In this document: piece after piece, positions 55,552-64,000 of the stretch
Layout of the letters: each line of letters opens with the position of its first letter
Numbering within the stretch: position 1 is the first letter of the stretch
From: Waltergamsia citrina
Taxonomy: Eukaryota > Ascomycota > Sordariomycetes > Hypocreales > Bionectriaceae
Reading direction: 5' to 3'
Assembly (NCBI GenBank): GCA_022814615.1
Contig: JAKLNE010000091.1
Coordinates: 20,382 to 84,381, forward strand
Length of the DNA: 64,000 nucleotides
Program-made: the position numbers and the translations under genes
The notes under the pieces: model-generated
Seen by the model: the letters and a program-made list of their open reading frames with translations, nothing else
Databases searched by the model: none
What the model was told of the DNA's origin: nothing

Positions 55552-58500
55552 TCACTCATAGGGCGAGCTATTTTCTCCAGATACAAGCCGGGAGTCTAAG
55601 CCACACAAAGTCAGGAAATCTGCAAATCCAGGAAGTATCACCTCCCCGCCAGAAACGAGCGCATCGGTTTCGGTGTCATTCCCGCCTGAACGTGCCAAAC
55701 GCTCTTTCACCAATGGTAATATACACTTCTTCCCACCTGTAGTGCGGAAATGCGCCTCTCTCTTGCCCCGCCGGCTAAATTCGACCTTACATCCCCACTC
55801 TGTCCCATCTTCTAAAGTCCCAAAGCAAGCATACTTCTTTCCCTCGTGAAGCTTCTCGTGGCGATTTCGATCGGCTGACCTCGAGAACACTTTACCACAG
55901 TGCAGGCATTTGAAGTTCTTCTCCCCATTGTGGCTGCGTAAATGACTCTTCAAGTTGTGCCCTCTAGTGAAGGTCTTGGAACATAGGTGACACTTGTGCC
56001 TGGACTGGGTTGCTGTCGACGTGCCCCTCGTATCATGGTGGTCAGGCGTGGGTGTTGGGAATTCCGTGTCATCAAGCATGTCAATACCATGATGCTCAAA
56101 GAAATGTCGCTTTAGATCGTTCTCGGTCGTGAATCCAAACGTGTTATAATGACAATCCTCCACAACGCACAAAAAGGGGCGCTCATGCTTTTGCATGTGC
56201 AAGTCGCGCTTATATGCTGTGGCGAACCCCTCGTGATAGTAGAAGCAACTTATGCGCGGGCATTTAAACCAGTTGTCCCCGTACAGGTCTTGCAAGCATC
56301 TGAACCTCTCTGGGGAAAGCTTTGTAGAAGAGCGCAGCGACTCTAATGTCGATCTTATGTGTGCGACGACTTTCCATATCTGGAGTGGCTCTTCATCACT
56401 CGGCATCTGGGCAAAGGTTCCGAGTTGCTTTTTGTACCATGCCGCTATATGTGTGATTTTGTCAAAGTTGTCGGAATTTGACAGAACATGTAGCGCATCC
56501 TTTGTCGTTTTTGGGACAGGAATGTGCTTCGGGTTGTCTGCATAATGTGTTTCTATCAGAGCGTCTAATGTCTCTTGTACTTCTTCAACTTGCTCATCGT
56601 CCTTGCCGCTGTCACCTCTCTTGAGACTTGACATGCCCTGCTGCAGATGAACTACCCAGCAGGCGGAAGCATAGTCCAGGAAAGCAAATGTGCCCTTCAG
56701 TAGATTGTCCTGTATCTCTGTCGTTTCGGAATCGGTAGTCATCTGCGGAATGCCGAGATAGGCCATACTCAGCAATGCAATAGAGGCATGAGAGGGGCCT
56801 ATCTCGATCCAAGAAGAACTGACGAGGTAACTGCCAAGAAACAAAAGTTAGCAGACGTCTACCATACGAAAAGCATATCACTCACTCTCGAGCCGTGCCA
56901 TGCACTAACTCAACCATCCCGTTCGCTCTAACTTCGATAAAAGCTATTAAAAGGCCCTTTGGACTTTCTAGGAGTTTCCGGTTCATGTCAGTTGCCTCTT
57001 TATCGATATCAATGCACAGTGCTCCCTGTATTTCTCGCCACCTTAGAGGTCTGGGCGCGCAAACGACCCATCCCAGAACTCTAAGCAGCTCCTTTTTTAG
57101 CGCGGCACCTCTACTTTCCATCATCCGCGACATAATCCTTTCGTACCTGCAGAGGAATTAGATCGTATCAAACAACCGATAGTGTGGGGGTCTCACATCT
57201 CGTCTAGTTTTATGACCGCCTTGGACGGTTCAAGTTCCTCTAGTAGATGTGCTCTCGTGGGTTGATCCTCTAGGTGCAGAACCATCAACCTGGCAAAAAG
57301 AAACATTCCTGTTTTTATCAGTAACTTCTATGCCCAATTATTATCAATGAGTCACTTGCCTTGAGACTTTGCGGTGACAATATTGGTAATATTTTCACGA
57401 GATTCGCGAAGCTCACCAAATTTATCCTCGATCTTACGATGCCACAGCGCGGCGAAACATTCAATGTCCCTCCTAGTATCAGCCGGCGTAATCTTGATCG
57501 TAGGCAGCTGCCCAAAATCTTTCCGAGCAACACCGTCGTCTTGGCTTGTGAAGAGACAGCGAAACTAAACCTTGTCCCCAACAGGCAGCCCGTCGCCTAC
57601 CGATTGAAACCAAGTCGCAATCTCTTTCCGAGCGTCTCGCGTGCATTCATCAACTCCATCGATCACGAGGTAGATAGTGAAGCTTTGTCTACAGGATTCA
57701 ATAAGAATTTGTAACAATTCTTTTGCTAACTCCTTTGACTGTAGTGTGGCGTCTTTGCTCATGGATGCCTTTTCGTAGACATAATCCAGAGACTCGGGCG
57801 ACTCGGCGATGAGCTGTGCCAGGAAAGACTTCGCTACTGCTAGGAATGAGTTTCGCTCATTGTCTCCGTGTTTGCAGTAGAAATAAGCAAGTAGGGTATT
57901 AGACGTGAGAGATGACTTGAGGATTTCGTCCACAATTACTGAGGTCAAAACAGTTTTCCCTAGAAGATTTAAAAATCTTAATTTTGCTTTCCGGTATCAA
58001 GCTTGAGATAGAAGATAAATGCTCACCTGCCCCGGGTATACCCGTAAGCCATAGCATTGGTGCGCTGCAATAGCGCGGACTGAACCAATCTTTAAATCGA
58101 GCTTCTCCTAGAATCCAGCGGCCTGTACCAGACACGGCACTTCGAATTTCGCGTAATTTTTCTTGTTCATTTTCGTGATTATATCCACCAAGCCATAGCT
58201 TAACTGTATCGCGCCGACGGTCTCTCTCTGTCCTAACTGAACGTTCAAAATCGTCCTGAACCATTTGTTGAATCGCGCAGGTCTTTTGAAACTCAATAAT
58301 GCCTACGCGACTTTCGATCATTTGACGGTGTCGCTTCATATTGCCAATAATATGTTCAATCTTAGAAAGGGACCCTCTCCATGTGGCGGAGAAGACTTTC
58401 TTCCAGACTATTGTCCTATCGTTAGTTCAATCTTGTTTCCTGTAGGAGAGTAATGAAGCCTTACATGATTTCCTAAAGTGCTTAAGCGCTTCTCGGTGCA

Positions 58501-59045
58501 GCATGAGAATATCTGTATAAATCATCCCTAAGATTTCATTTACGTGTGGGTTCGTTGCTAGCGATTCATAGTCTTCCAGCATTGGGATTTGTTCTCCGAC
58601 GCGCTGATAAGCGTCGAGTATTGAGTTGAACGCCTCAAGATGCGTGCTAGCTTCCTTCGAAAGCCGTCAGTCTGTATGTTAAGCTCCATACATGTTTTTT
58701 GACACTTACTAGGAGAATGAACTTCATAGGACCCTGAGATGATTAGCGAGAAGAGTGATACCCTGGAGAGGCTAGATTGCACACCCAGACGAATGCCACA
58801 ACATCACTACTGTTGAGGAACACCTCGACAACCTTGCCGTACTGTTGCATTGCTTGTAAAAAAGGCTCAAGTCGCCGCATGTATAACATACTCTTCTTGT
58901 CTTCCCGCTCTTGTTGCAGTCTTGCGACTACCTTCATTAGGTCATCCAACGTCGTGATCTCAAATTGTTCTTCTTCATGTTTGGTAAGCCTAGCATTGAT
59001 CTTAAAATCGTAAACAGCTCTGTCTAGGGTCGTGTTAAGGTTCAT
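55552..59045 (-). CDS. DUF7708-NACHT-C2H2 STAND protein with an in-frame TAG
   Basis: Eight exons: 59045-58785, 58733-58710, 58654-58465, 58407-58027, 57959-57360, 57308-57197, 57146-56886 and 56830-55552, giving 1035 codons plus stop. A DUF7708-like helical domain (VVAFVWGPMKFILL, ILDAYQRVGEQIPMLEDYES) comes first. The NACHT Walker A, GIPGAGKT (~281-288), is formed across the intron 57960-58026. Walker B IYLVIDGVDECT is near 386. A downstream LVHGTARDYLVSSS block is typical of NACHT-winged-helix. Several C2H2 fingers follow (CHLCSKTFTRGHNLKSHLRS then CLHCGKVFSRSADRNRHEK). An in-frame TAG at 57565-57567 (codon ~417) interrupts KV-FRCLFTSQDDG inside the NACHT. The intron 57309-57359 is GC-AG. 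Established: STAND NACHT proteins act in fungal incompatibility and defence. Function here is inferred and possibly lost. Confidence 0.85.
57309..57359 (-). other. GC-AG intron in the NACHT gene
   Basis: A 51-nt intron with a GCAAGT donor, a TTACTGATAA-type branch site and a CAG acceptor. Only this donor gives phase 1, which the downstream FLFARLMVLHLED frame requires. The overlapping GT would give the wrong phase. Confidence 0.8.
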
Positions 59046-59563
59046 GATGCCGTGTGCCGGCCGCGATGGCGGCAATCAATTTTAAGCAGTATACTCGTCT
59101 TCGTAAAAATAAGTGTTTGAGGAAGGTTGTTTTCCCTTCGATTCCAGTTACAAATTTAACGCAAGGCTCTTCAGTTAGCCTGTGGTTCGCATTCAGCCTT
59201 ATGGGGGGCAGTGTAACGCTTTGTGTGCATGATCCCCACTGCCTACCGTTCTATACAGTGTTGCAACGCAAATAATGAGACGCCCCTGGATTGGTTTATT
59301 CCGTTCTTATACAGTTTGCGTAAGCAAATATGTGATTGGTCGATGGCGTTGAAGTTGCATAAGTCTTTCTTGCAAAACTATCATTTAGAATAGGTCGTCT
59401 TGCCACAAATATTCCTTATGTCCATATCAGTTGATTGTGCATCCATATAACCTCGCAACCACTTCACGTTCGTGCGGGGAAGATTGGCTGCACCACCAGA
59501 GATGTCGTTTTAGCAGAAATCTGCCCATTCATCTATCTGTTGCTGTAGAGGACCAGGGCAACC
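59046..59563. promoter_or_regulatory. Divergent promoter of the NACHT and SNF2 genes
   Basis: 518 nt between two genes starting at 59045 (minus) and 59564 (plus). No distinct motif found by eye. Confidence 0.45.
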
Positions 59564-62500
59564 ATGGGATTAGAGCCGACATCGAAACGTTATCTTAACC
59601 CCGGGGATGCGTTTTCGCACGAGCCTTCATCGTCTCCAAAGAGACCAAGATCATTGTCGCCAGCGCCTTCGTCGTCCACTTCGGGTCGGGATGGGCTCGG
59701 TTCTACCGCGCCAACTCCATATTATGTCTCCGATGACGAAGGCTACAATAGAGAACACCATGCCACCTCGTATGACGCTAGTCTCTGGACGTCAATTCCC
59801 GGCCTCCAGTCACAGCCAAGTTCTTCCCTAGGCTGTTCGCTCTCATGCACGCCACAGTCTGACTCGATACACGCTGGTGTCGACACTCTAAATACAACAC
59901 ATGTCGCAGAATCCGTTCGTCAACCACTGCAAGATCAAACTGGGGTCATTTGCTTTGGTATGGTGAGTGAACGGCAGGCCCGAGTTACCAGCCAAGGATT
60001 GCTAAGTGTCTTGTGTTAGCTATATGACCTACATGCTCAAATTTGCGCTGTCCGAGACTGCAAAAATCTGGGATTCGAACGTATCGGATCGTCTACAGAT
60101 ACCTTTGCATCTCTAGATCTAGTCCTCAATTACGAGCGTGGCGACATATGTACCCAGAATGGGACTACTGTCGCGATACTCAACAGAAAGGCCCATCTAG
60201 CGCTCCTCCCACTAAATACCAGCGATTCCGTCAGGTTTACCGCCTTGATTACTCCTAAAATATTAATGGATAAAGTTTCCATTGCTTCTTCCAAGGGTAA
60301 CAAGGTAGGGTCCGTGATATGTTCTATCGATCTTTTAGTTTACGGTCCGAAGAATGCCGGAGATGCAGTTGCTCGCGGACTGGCTAAATACCACTTTTTC
60401 CTACAACATCCACACCCCTATACCACTACCCTCGACTATTGCAATCCACAATACCTAACAATAACTGGGGCTTCATTTTCCGTTGGGACGATTCTACCAC
60501 CTTTGGCGTCAGAAGTAATTACCCACACCTCCTTATCGTTATCACGAGCAACCCGCCAAGAGGAACAGCAACTGGATCCCTGGAAAGCTTTAGACAAACT
60601 GAACGCTCCAGAAGGACTCCGAAGAATCGAGGTTGATCAGAAAATCAGCACAGATCTGTTAGAGTAAGTTATTACTTTACACAAACTTTGTCTTCCTAAG
60701 CTTACTGAAGTCGTACTAGTCATCAGCGAGAGGGTGTTGACTTTATCATGCGACGAGAGAACTCAGAGTTGCCACAAGTTTCCCTTTGGGAGCTGATTCC
60801 TGGACCGGACTCTAGAGAATATCTGGTGCAAGTTATGTCAAATCCATGAATCTACTTTGCGTTAACGGGGTCCTAGGTATCAACACCGCATTACCGGAGC
60901 GCGGCGGCCCGCACCTGAGGAGATCCAAGGAGGTCTTCTTGCCGATGACATGGGCCTTGGAAAGACTCTAATGATGATTGTAACAATTGTTGCCACAATG
61001 AGCTTAGCCTCCAAGCATGCTAGCTCGTGGGACCTGGGAACGCTGGGAGGGGATGACAGAAGCCATTTGCCAGCCAAATCAACGTTGGTCTTAGTGCCCT
61101 CCGCATGTATGTGTTCACTATCCTAAAGCCTGATTTATACTAAGATGTCTAGTGTTAATGGATGTGTGGGTGACTCAAATGGAGCAGTATGTGCGGAAAG
61201 GCAAACTATACTCGTACGGTTTGTTAACTATTATAGGCATGTCGAGCCAGGCACACTGAAAGTTTTCAAGTATCACGGCTGCCAACGTTATCTAGTCACG
61301 AGCCATCCCCTTGATTACGATGTAGTCATTTCAACGTATGCTACCGTCGCATCTGACATGAGTCGCGGAGGTGGGGTGCTTAGCCAGGTTACATGGTACC
61401 GATTGATATTGGACGAGGGTAAGTTACTAGCGATTGAGGAAAACAGCAGAGCTAAGGGGAAGTTTTAAAAGCACACGTCATTCGAAATTGGACTACACGA
61501 CAGTTTGAAGCAGTCGACAGCCTGTCTGCCTGTATCCGATGGTGCATAACTGGCACCCCTATTCAAAACACTGTGGAAGACCTTGGTTCTCTTATCAAGT
61601 TTCTCCGCGTGCCGGTTCTCGCCAACAAAGCTGAGTTCAGGAAGCACGTATCGGGTATTCGAAACCCTACACTCGGTTATGCCAGGCCAAATATTTCTAA
61701 TCTTAAGAAGCTCCTTGAATCTCTCTGTTTGCGTCGAAGCAGAATAATATTAAACCTACCTGGAGTGGACGAGATAAGGTATGAGCCTGAGCTATCCACA
61801 GCAGAGCGTTTAGTATATGATGGATTGAAAGCTTCTTGCAAAACCTCTATCAATGCTGCCATGAGTCGCTCGGGCAGCCCAGGTTCAGCTGTTCGCCCGG
61901 TGTTGGAGGGGATACTGCGACTGCGCATGTTTTGTAACGTTGGAATGGAACTAGGCAACAAGAGTGGCCGGGGAGGAATTTCAGCCCCAGATCAACTCTT
62001 GAGCTTAGTGCATCAAGGAGGCGAGACGAGCTGCTCTAGATGCGGAGCTGATATAGTAGTCTTGGACGATGCAGATGCAGCGGAGCAGCCCCGGCTCAGT
62101 CACTGCCTAAAGCTCGTTTGTGGAGAGTGCGCCCCGACCCTCTTAAAGCGAGTCCGGCGATCAAAGAATGGCAGGTCAGATTGCCCGATCTGCAACGAGC
62201 ATCAAGACGGAGGGATCTTTGTGGATCATCAAGATGTTGCAGAGCATAACGAGCATCTATCTACCGCACCTGAAGCGACTAGTACACGCCCATGGCCATC
62301 AAAGCTCCACTCAGTTGTGGAAGACATTATCAAGCATTTTCATGACGACAAGAGGCAAGTGGCTTACCAACCCTAACTGTGACGCACGCTAATTACTTTT
62401 GAAGTATCTTATTCTCCTTTTGGCGGCAAAGCTTAGATGTAGTCGGCCACGCTCTTGAGGAAAAGGGAATATCATACTATCGAGTTGATGGATTGTTACG

Positions 62501-63005
62501 GACGTCTCAGCGGAAGAGGACACTTAGAGCCTTCTGCCACGACGGGTCAGTCCGAGTGCTGCTTATGACACTCGGGACCGGAGCAACGGGGTAAGTCAGA
62601 AATCTTCCCAATGCAGAAGAAACCATCGAGCTCAGATTTATTCTGACAATTCATTTAGCTTGAACGATCTGTCTGTTGCTAGCCGTGTACATTTCCTTGA
62701 GCCACAGTGGAACCCGTCTATCGAAAGCCAAGCGATCGGCCGCTTACTGCGGCTCGGCCAAGAGAAGCCTGTTTGCATCGTCCGGTATATCACGAAAGGA
62801 ACTATCGAAAAGGTATGGTTTCCCAAGCTAGAGTTGCAAATTCGGCCTAACACAGTTTTTGTAGAGTGTAGAAAATCGGCAAATCACTAAGATCCAGCTG
62901 GCGCTTGCTGGTGGGCTACATTCAGATGAGAAGACCGCCGGAGAGGGACGCAAGGCAAGGGACAAACAGTTGCTGGAGCTTCATCGGGCCATAGATCTTG
63001 GATGA
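59564..63005 (+). CDS. SNF2-family ATPase with RING finger (RAD5/RAD16-type)
   Basis: Ten exons: 59564-59962, 60020-60663, 60720-60827, 60877-61106, 61153-61186, 61237-61418, 61472-62354, 62405-62590, 62659-62812 and 62865-63005, giving 986 aa. All nine introns are phase-consistent. The two tiny exons (34 and 108 nt) and two GC-AG introns make automatic prediction error-prone. Order: Ser-rich N-terminus, a HIRAN-region-like/linker part, ATPase Walker A GLLADDMGLGKT (~405-414), Walker B LDEAH across an intron (~531), ITGTPIQNT, a RING finger (SCSRCGADIVV ... CPICNEH, ~719-772) between the helicase lobes, and motif VI QAIGRLLRLGQ (~913). Established: RAD5/RAD16/HLTF proteins are DNA translocases and E3 ubiquitin ligases for damage tolerance and nucleotide-excision repair. 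Which one this is cannot be told. Confidence 0.9.
60828..60876 (+). other. GC-AG intron in the SNF2 gene, intron 3
   Basis: A 49-nt intron with a GCAAGT donor and a CCTAG acceptor. It joins REYLV to YQHRITG in the needed phase 2; no GT donor nearby gives that phase. Confidence 0.75.
62355..62404 (+). other. GC-AG intron in the SNF2 gene, intron 7
   Basis: A 50-nt intron with a GCAAGT donor and a GAAG acceptor. It joins HFHDDKS to ILFSFWRQSLDVVG in phase 2. The alternative GTGGCT donor would give the wrong phase. Confidence 0.75.
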
Positions 63006-63716
63006 GTTGTTTGGATCCTTCTTTGTTGTCGATGCTTTGATCAGTAGGCTTCCTAGTGTGCCTCAGAAACTTAAGTAGGGTGAATCATTGATTGAAGATC
63101 TCAACCGAGGCGAGACATCCCAAAGCATACAGGGTTGATCATAGACCATTCGTGGCTTTTACGTATTTCTGAAATCATTTCGCAATGCTATATCTTGCCA
63201 TCTGTTCGGCTCTCTGTATTCTTTAGTGTTATGGTGAAAGAGGAGAAAGAATACACCTCCCCAGCTTCTGTCCCGTGGTCTACTGTAAGGTTCTACGTTT
63301 GTATTGTCTAGGAAAACAGGTCAGATTTATTATTGTAGAATAGGAAGTATTTTTAGCACTGTATTTCAATTCATATGTTCTTTATATTCTACCTGCTGAT
63401 TAGCACATCTTCTAGTCTTGCAGATATATTCTTGGAGCCTTATAGCAGTTGATAATATAATATGCATAAATCTGAGACCTACATTTATCGTTACTTTAAA
63501 CGACATTTGTCCCATTTATAATTTTTAACGAGATTCAGTTCCCTATTGTTGTACTTAAAGTTGCATGTAAGCCGTAGTACCTCAGCTCCTCACTATCTAA
63601 CGGTAGAGCCTTGCAAGCGCATACCATTGTGGCGAGAAGGGAAACAGCAACCTAGCGCGTTAAAGCAGCATAACCTTACCATGGCGGGAGAGGGGGGTTT
63701 TAGGACATTTGCAGGT
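63006..63716. other. Intergenic, AT-rich
   Basis: Downstream of the SNF2 gene; AT-rich from 63300 onward. No gene recognised. Confidence 0.45.
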
Positions 63717-63900
63717 CTCTGTTGACAGCATGTTGAACGCCCCGTTGAATTAAAAATCTATTTATTGGTATAAAATCTAACCTTAGCTATGTTTAAGCTC
63801 TATTTATTAAGATAAATATCTTTTTAATAATTCAAACATCTATTTAGTGACTCAAACATATGTTTAACAGGTTGGGGCGTTCAACATGCTATTAACAGAG
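63717..63900. mobile_element. MITE-like element with terminal inverted repeats
   Basis: Arms at 63717-63754 and 63863-63900 are inverted copies. A 17-nt core is identical (AGCATGTTGAACGCCCC), and the arm ends (CTCTGTT) also match. The interior is AT-rich with no coding capacity. A 184-nt non-coding inverted-repeat element fits a miniature inverted-repeat transposon. I could not identify a target-site duplication, and no second copy is present in the window. Confidence 0.65.
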
Positions 63901-63924
63901 GAAGAACATATGTCCTAGCCCCCG

Positions 63925-63925
<1 letters not shown>

Positions 63926-64000
<75 letters not shown>
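63926..64000. other. Poly-G run to the window end
   Basis: An uninterrupted G run of 75 bases to the last position. It is not expected in fungal genes. It most resembles a contig end, a gap filler or a sequencing artefact. Confidence 0.8.

Noticed and set aside
57565..57600. A 36-nt intron removing the NACHT stop
   Set aside because: Below usual fungal intron size and lacking a branch site; it would also delete sequence that aligns with the family.
1..64000. tRNA, rRNA or CRISPR arrays
   Set aside because: No cloverleaf-type boxes, rRNA blocks or spaced direct repeats were seen.

Overview
The window is nuclear DNA of a filamentous ascomycete, most likely a eurotiomycete of the Aspergillus/Penicillium type. 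The reasoning is mixed. Genes are split by short 46-90 nt introns with GTRNGT-like donors and CTRAY-like branch sites. They have fungal-specific content: Zn(II)2Cys6 regulators, a PTH11-type rhodopsin-fold protein, a CBM35-GH26 mannanase, a NACHT protein and a DUF7580-type protein. I rebuilt the exon structures by hand by requiring splice consensus, phase and protein-family continuity to agree. About 25 genes resolve. No tRNA, rRNA or CRISPR array was seen.

Layout. 0.5-3 kb: a seven-TM rhodopsin-fold membrane protein and a GNAT acetyltransferase. 3-5.9 kb: a long non-coding stretch. 5.9-13.1 kb: mostly conserved housekeeping genes (an acidic Cys-rich GPI-type wall protein, protein-L-isoaspartate methyltransferase, the Rsp5 adaptor Bsd2, a Cbp6/UQCC2 complex III factor, the mitochondrial citrate carrier). 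13.5-17.2 kb: a divergent pair of fungal-specific signalling-type genes (DUF7580-like, and a helical-domain protein with a Ser-rich tail). 17.6-19.2 kb: a secreted beta-mannanase. 19.9-34.1 kb: a block that looks like a catabolic cluster, with a Zn2Cys6 regulator, an anion:cation-symporter-family MFS transporter, acetoacetyl-CoA synthetase, an AidB-like acyl-CoA dehydrogenase, a FarA-like Zn2Cys6 regulator and glutaryl-CoA dehydrogenase. The divergent promoter in its middle carries a perfect everted CCG-N8-CGG palindrome.

34.1-53 kb is accessory sequence. It holds an AT-rich island, a five-exon HELVH metallopeptidase, a large Ser/Thr-rich secreted protein, a small secreted Cys-rich protein, a gene-poor 3.2 kb, an intronless DUF3887-alpha/beta-hydrolase of bacterial architecture, an ankyrin relic, a broken membrane-protein gene, an Mpv17-family gene, a decayed subtilisin pseudogene with a GCC-repeat expansion, and a small HEISH-type secreted protein.

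53.6-63 kb holds three long signalling/chromatin genes packed together: a protein kinase with altered DFG and APE motifs, a DUF7708-NACHT-C2H2 STAND protein with an in-frame TAG, and a RAD5/RAD16-type SNF2-RING ATPase. The last two contain three GC-AG introns. The right end has a MITE-like inverted-repeat element followed by a pure poly-G run to base 64000, which looks like a contig end or base-calling artefact. Three otherwise intact genes carry single-position lesions (about 30752, 46654 and 57565), so either recent decay or local consensus errors should be considered.
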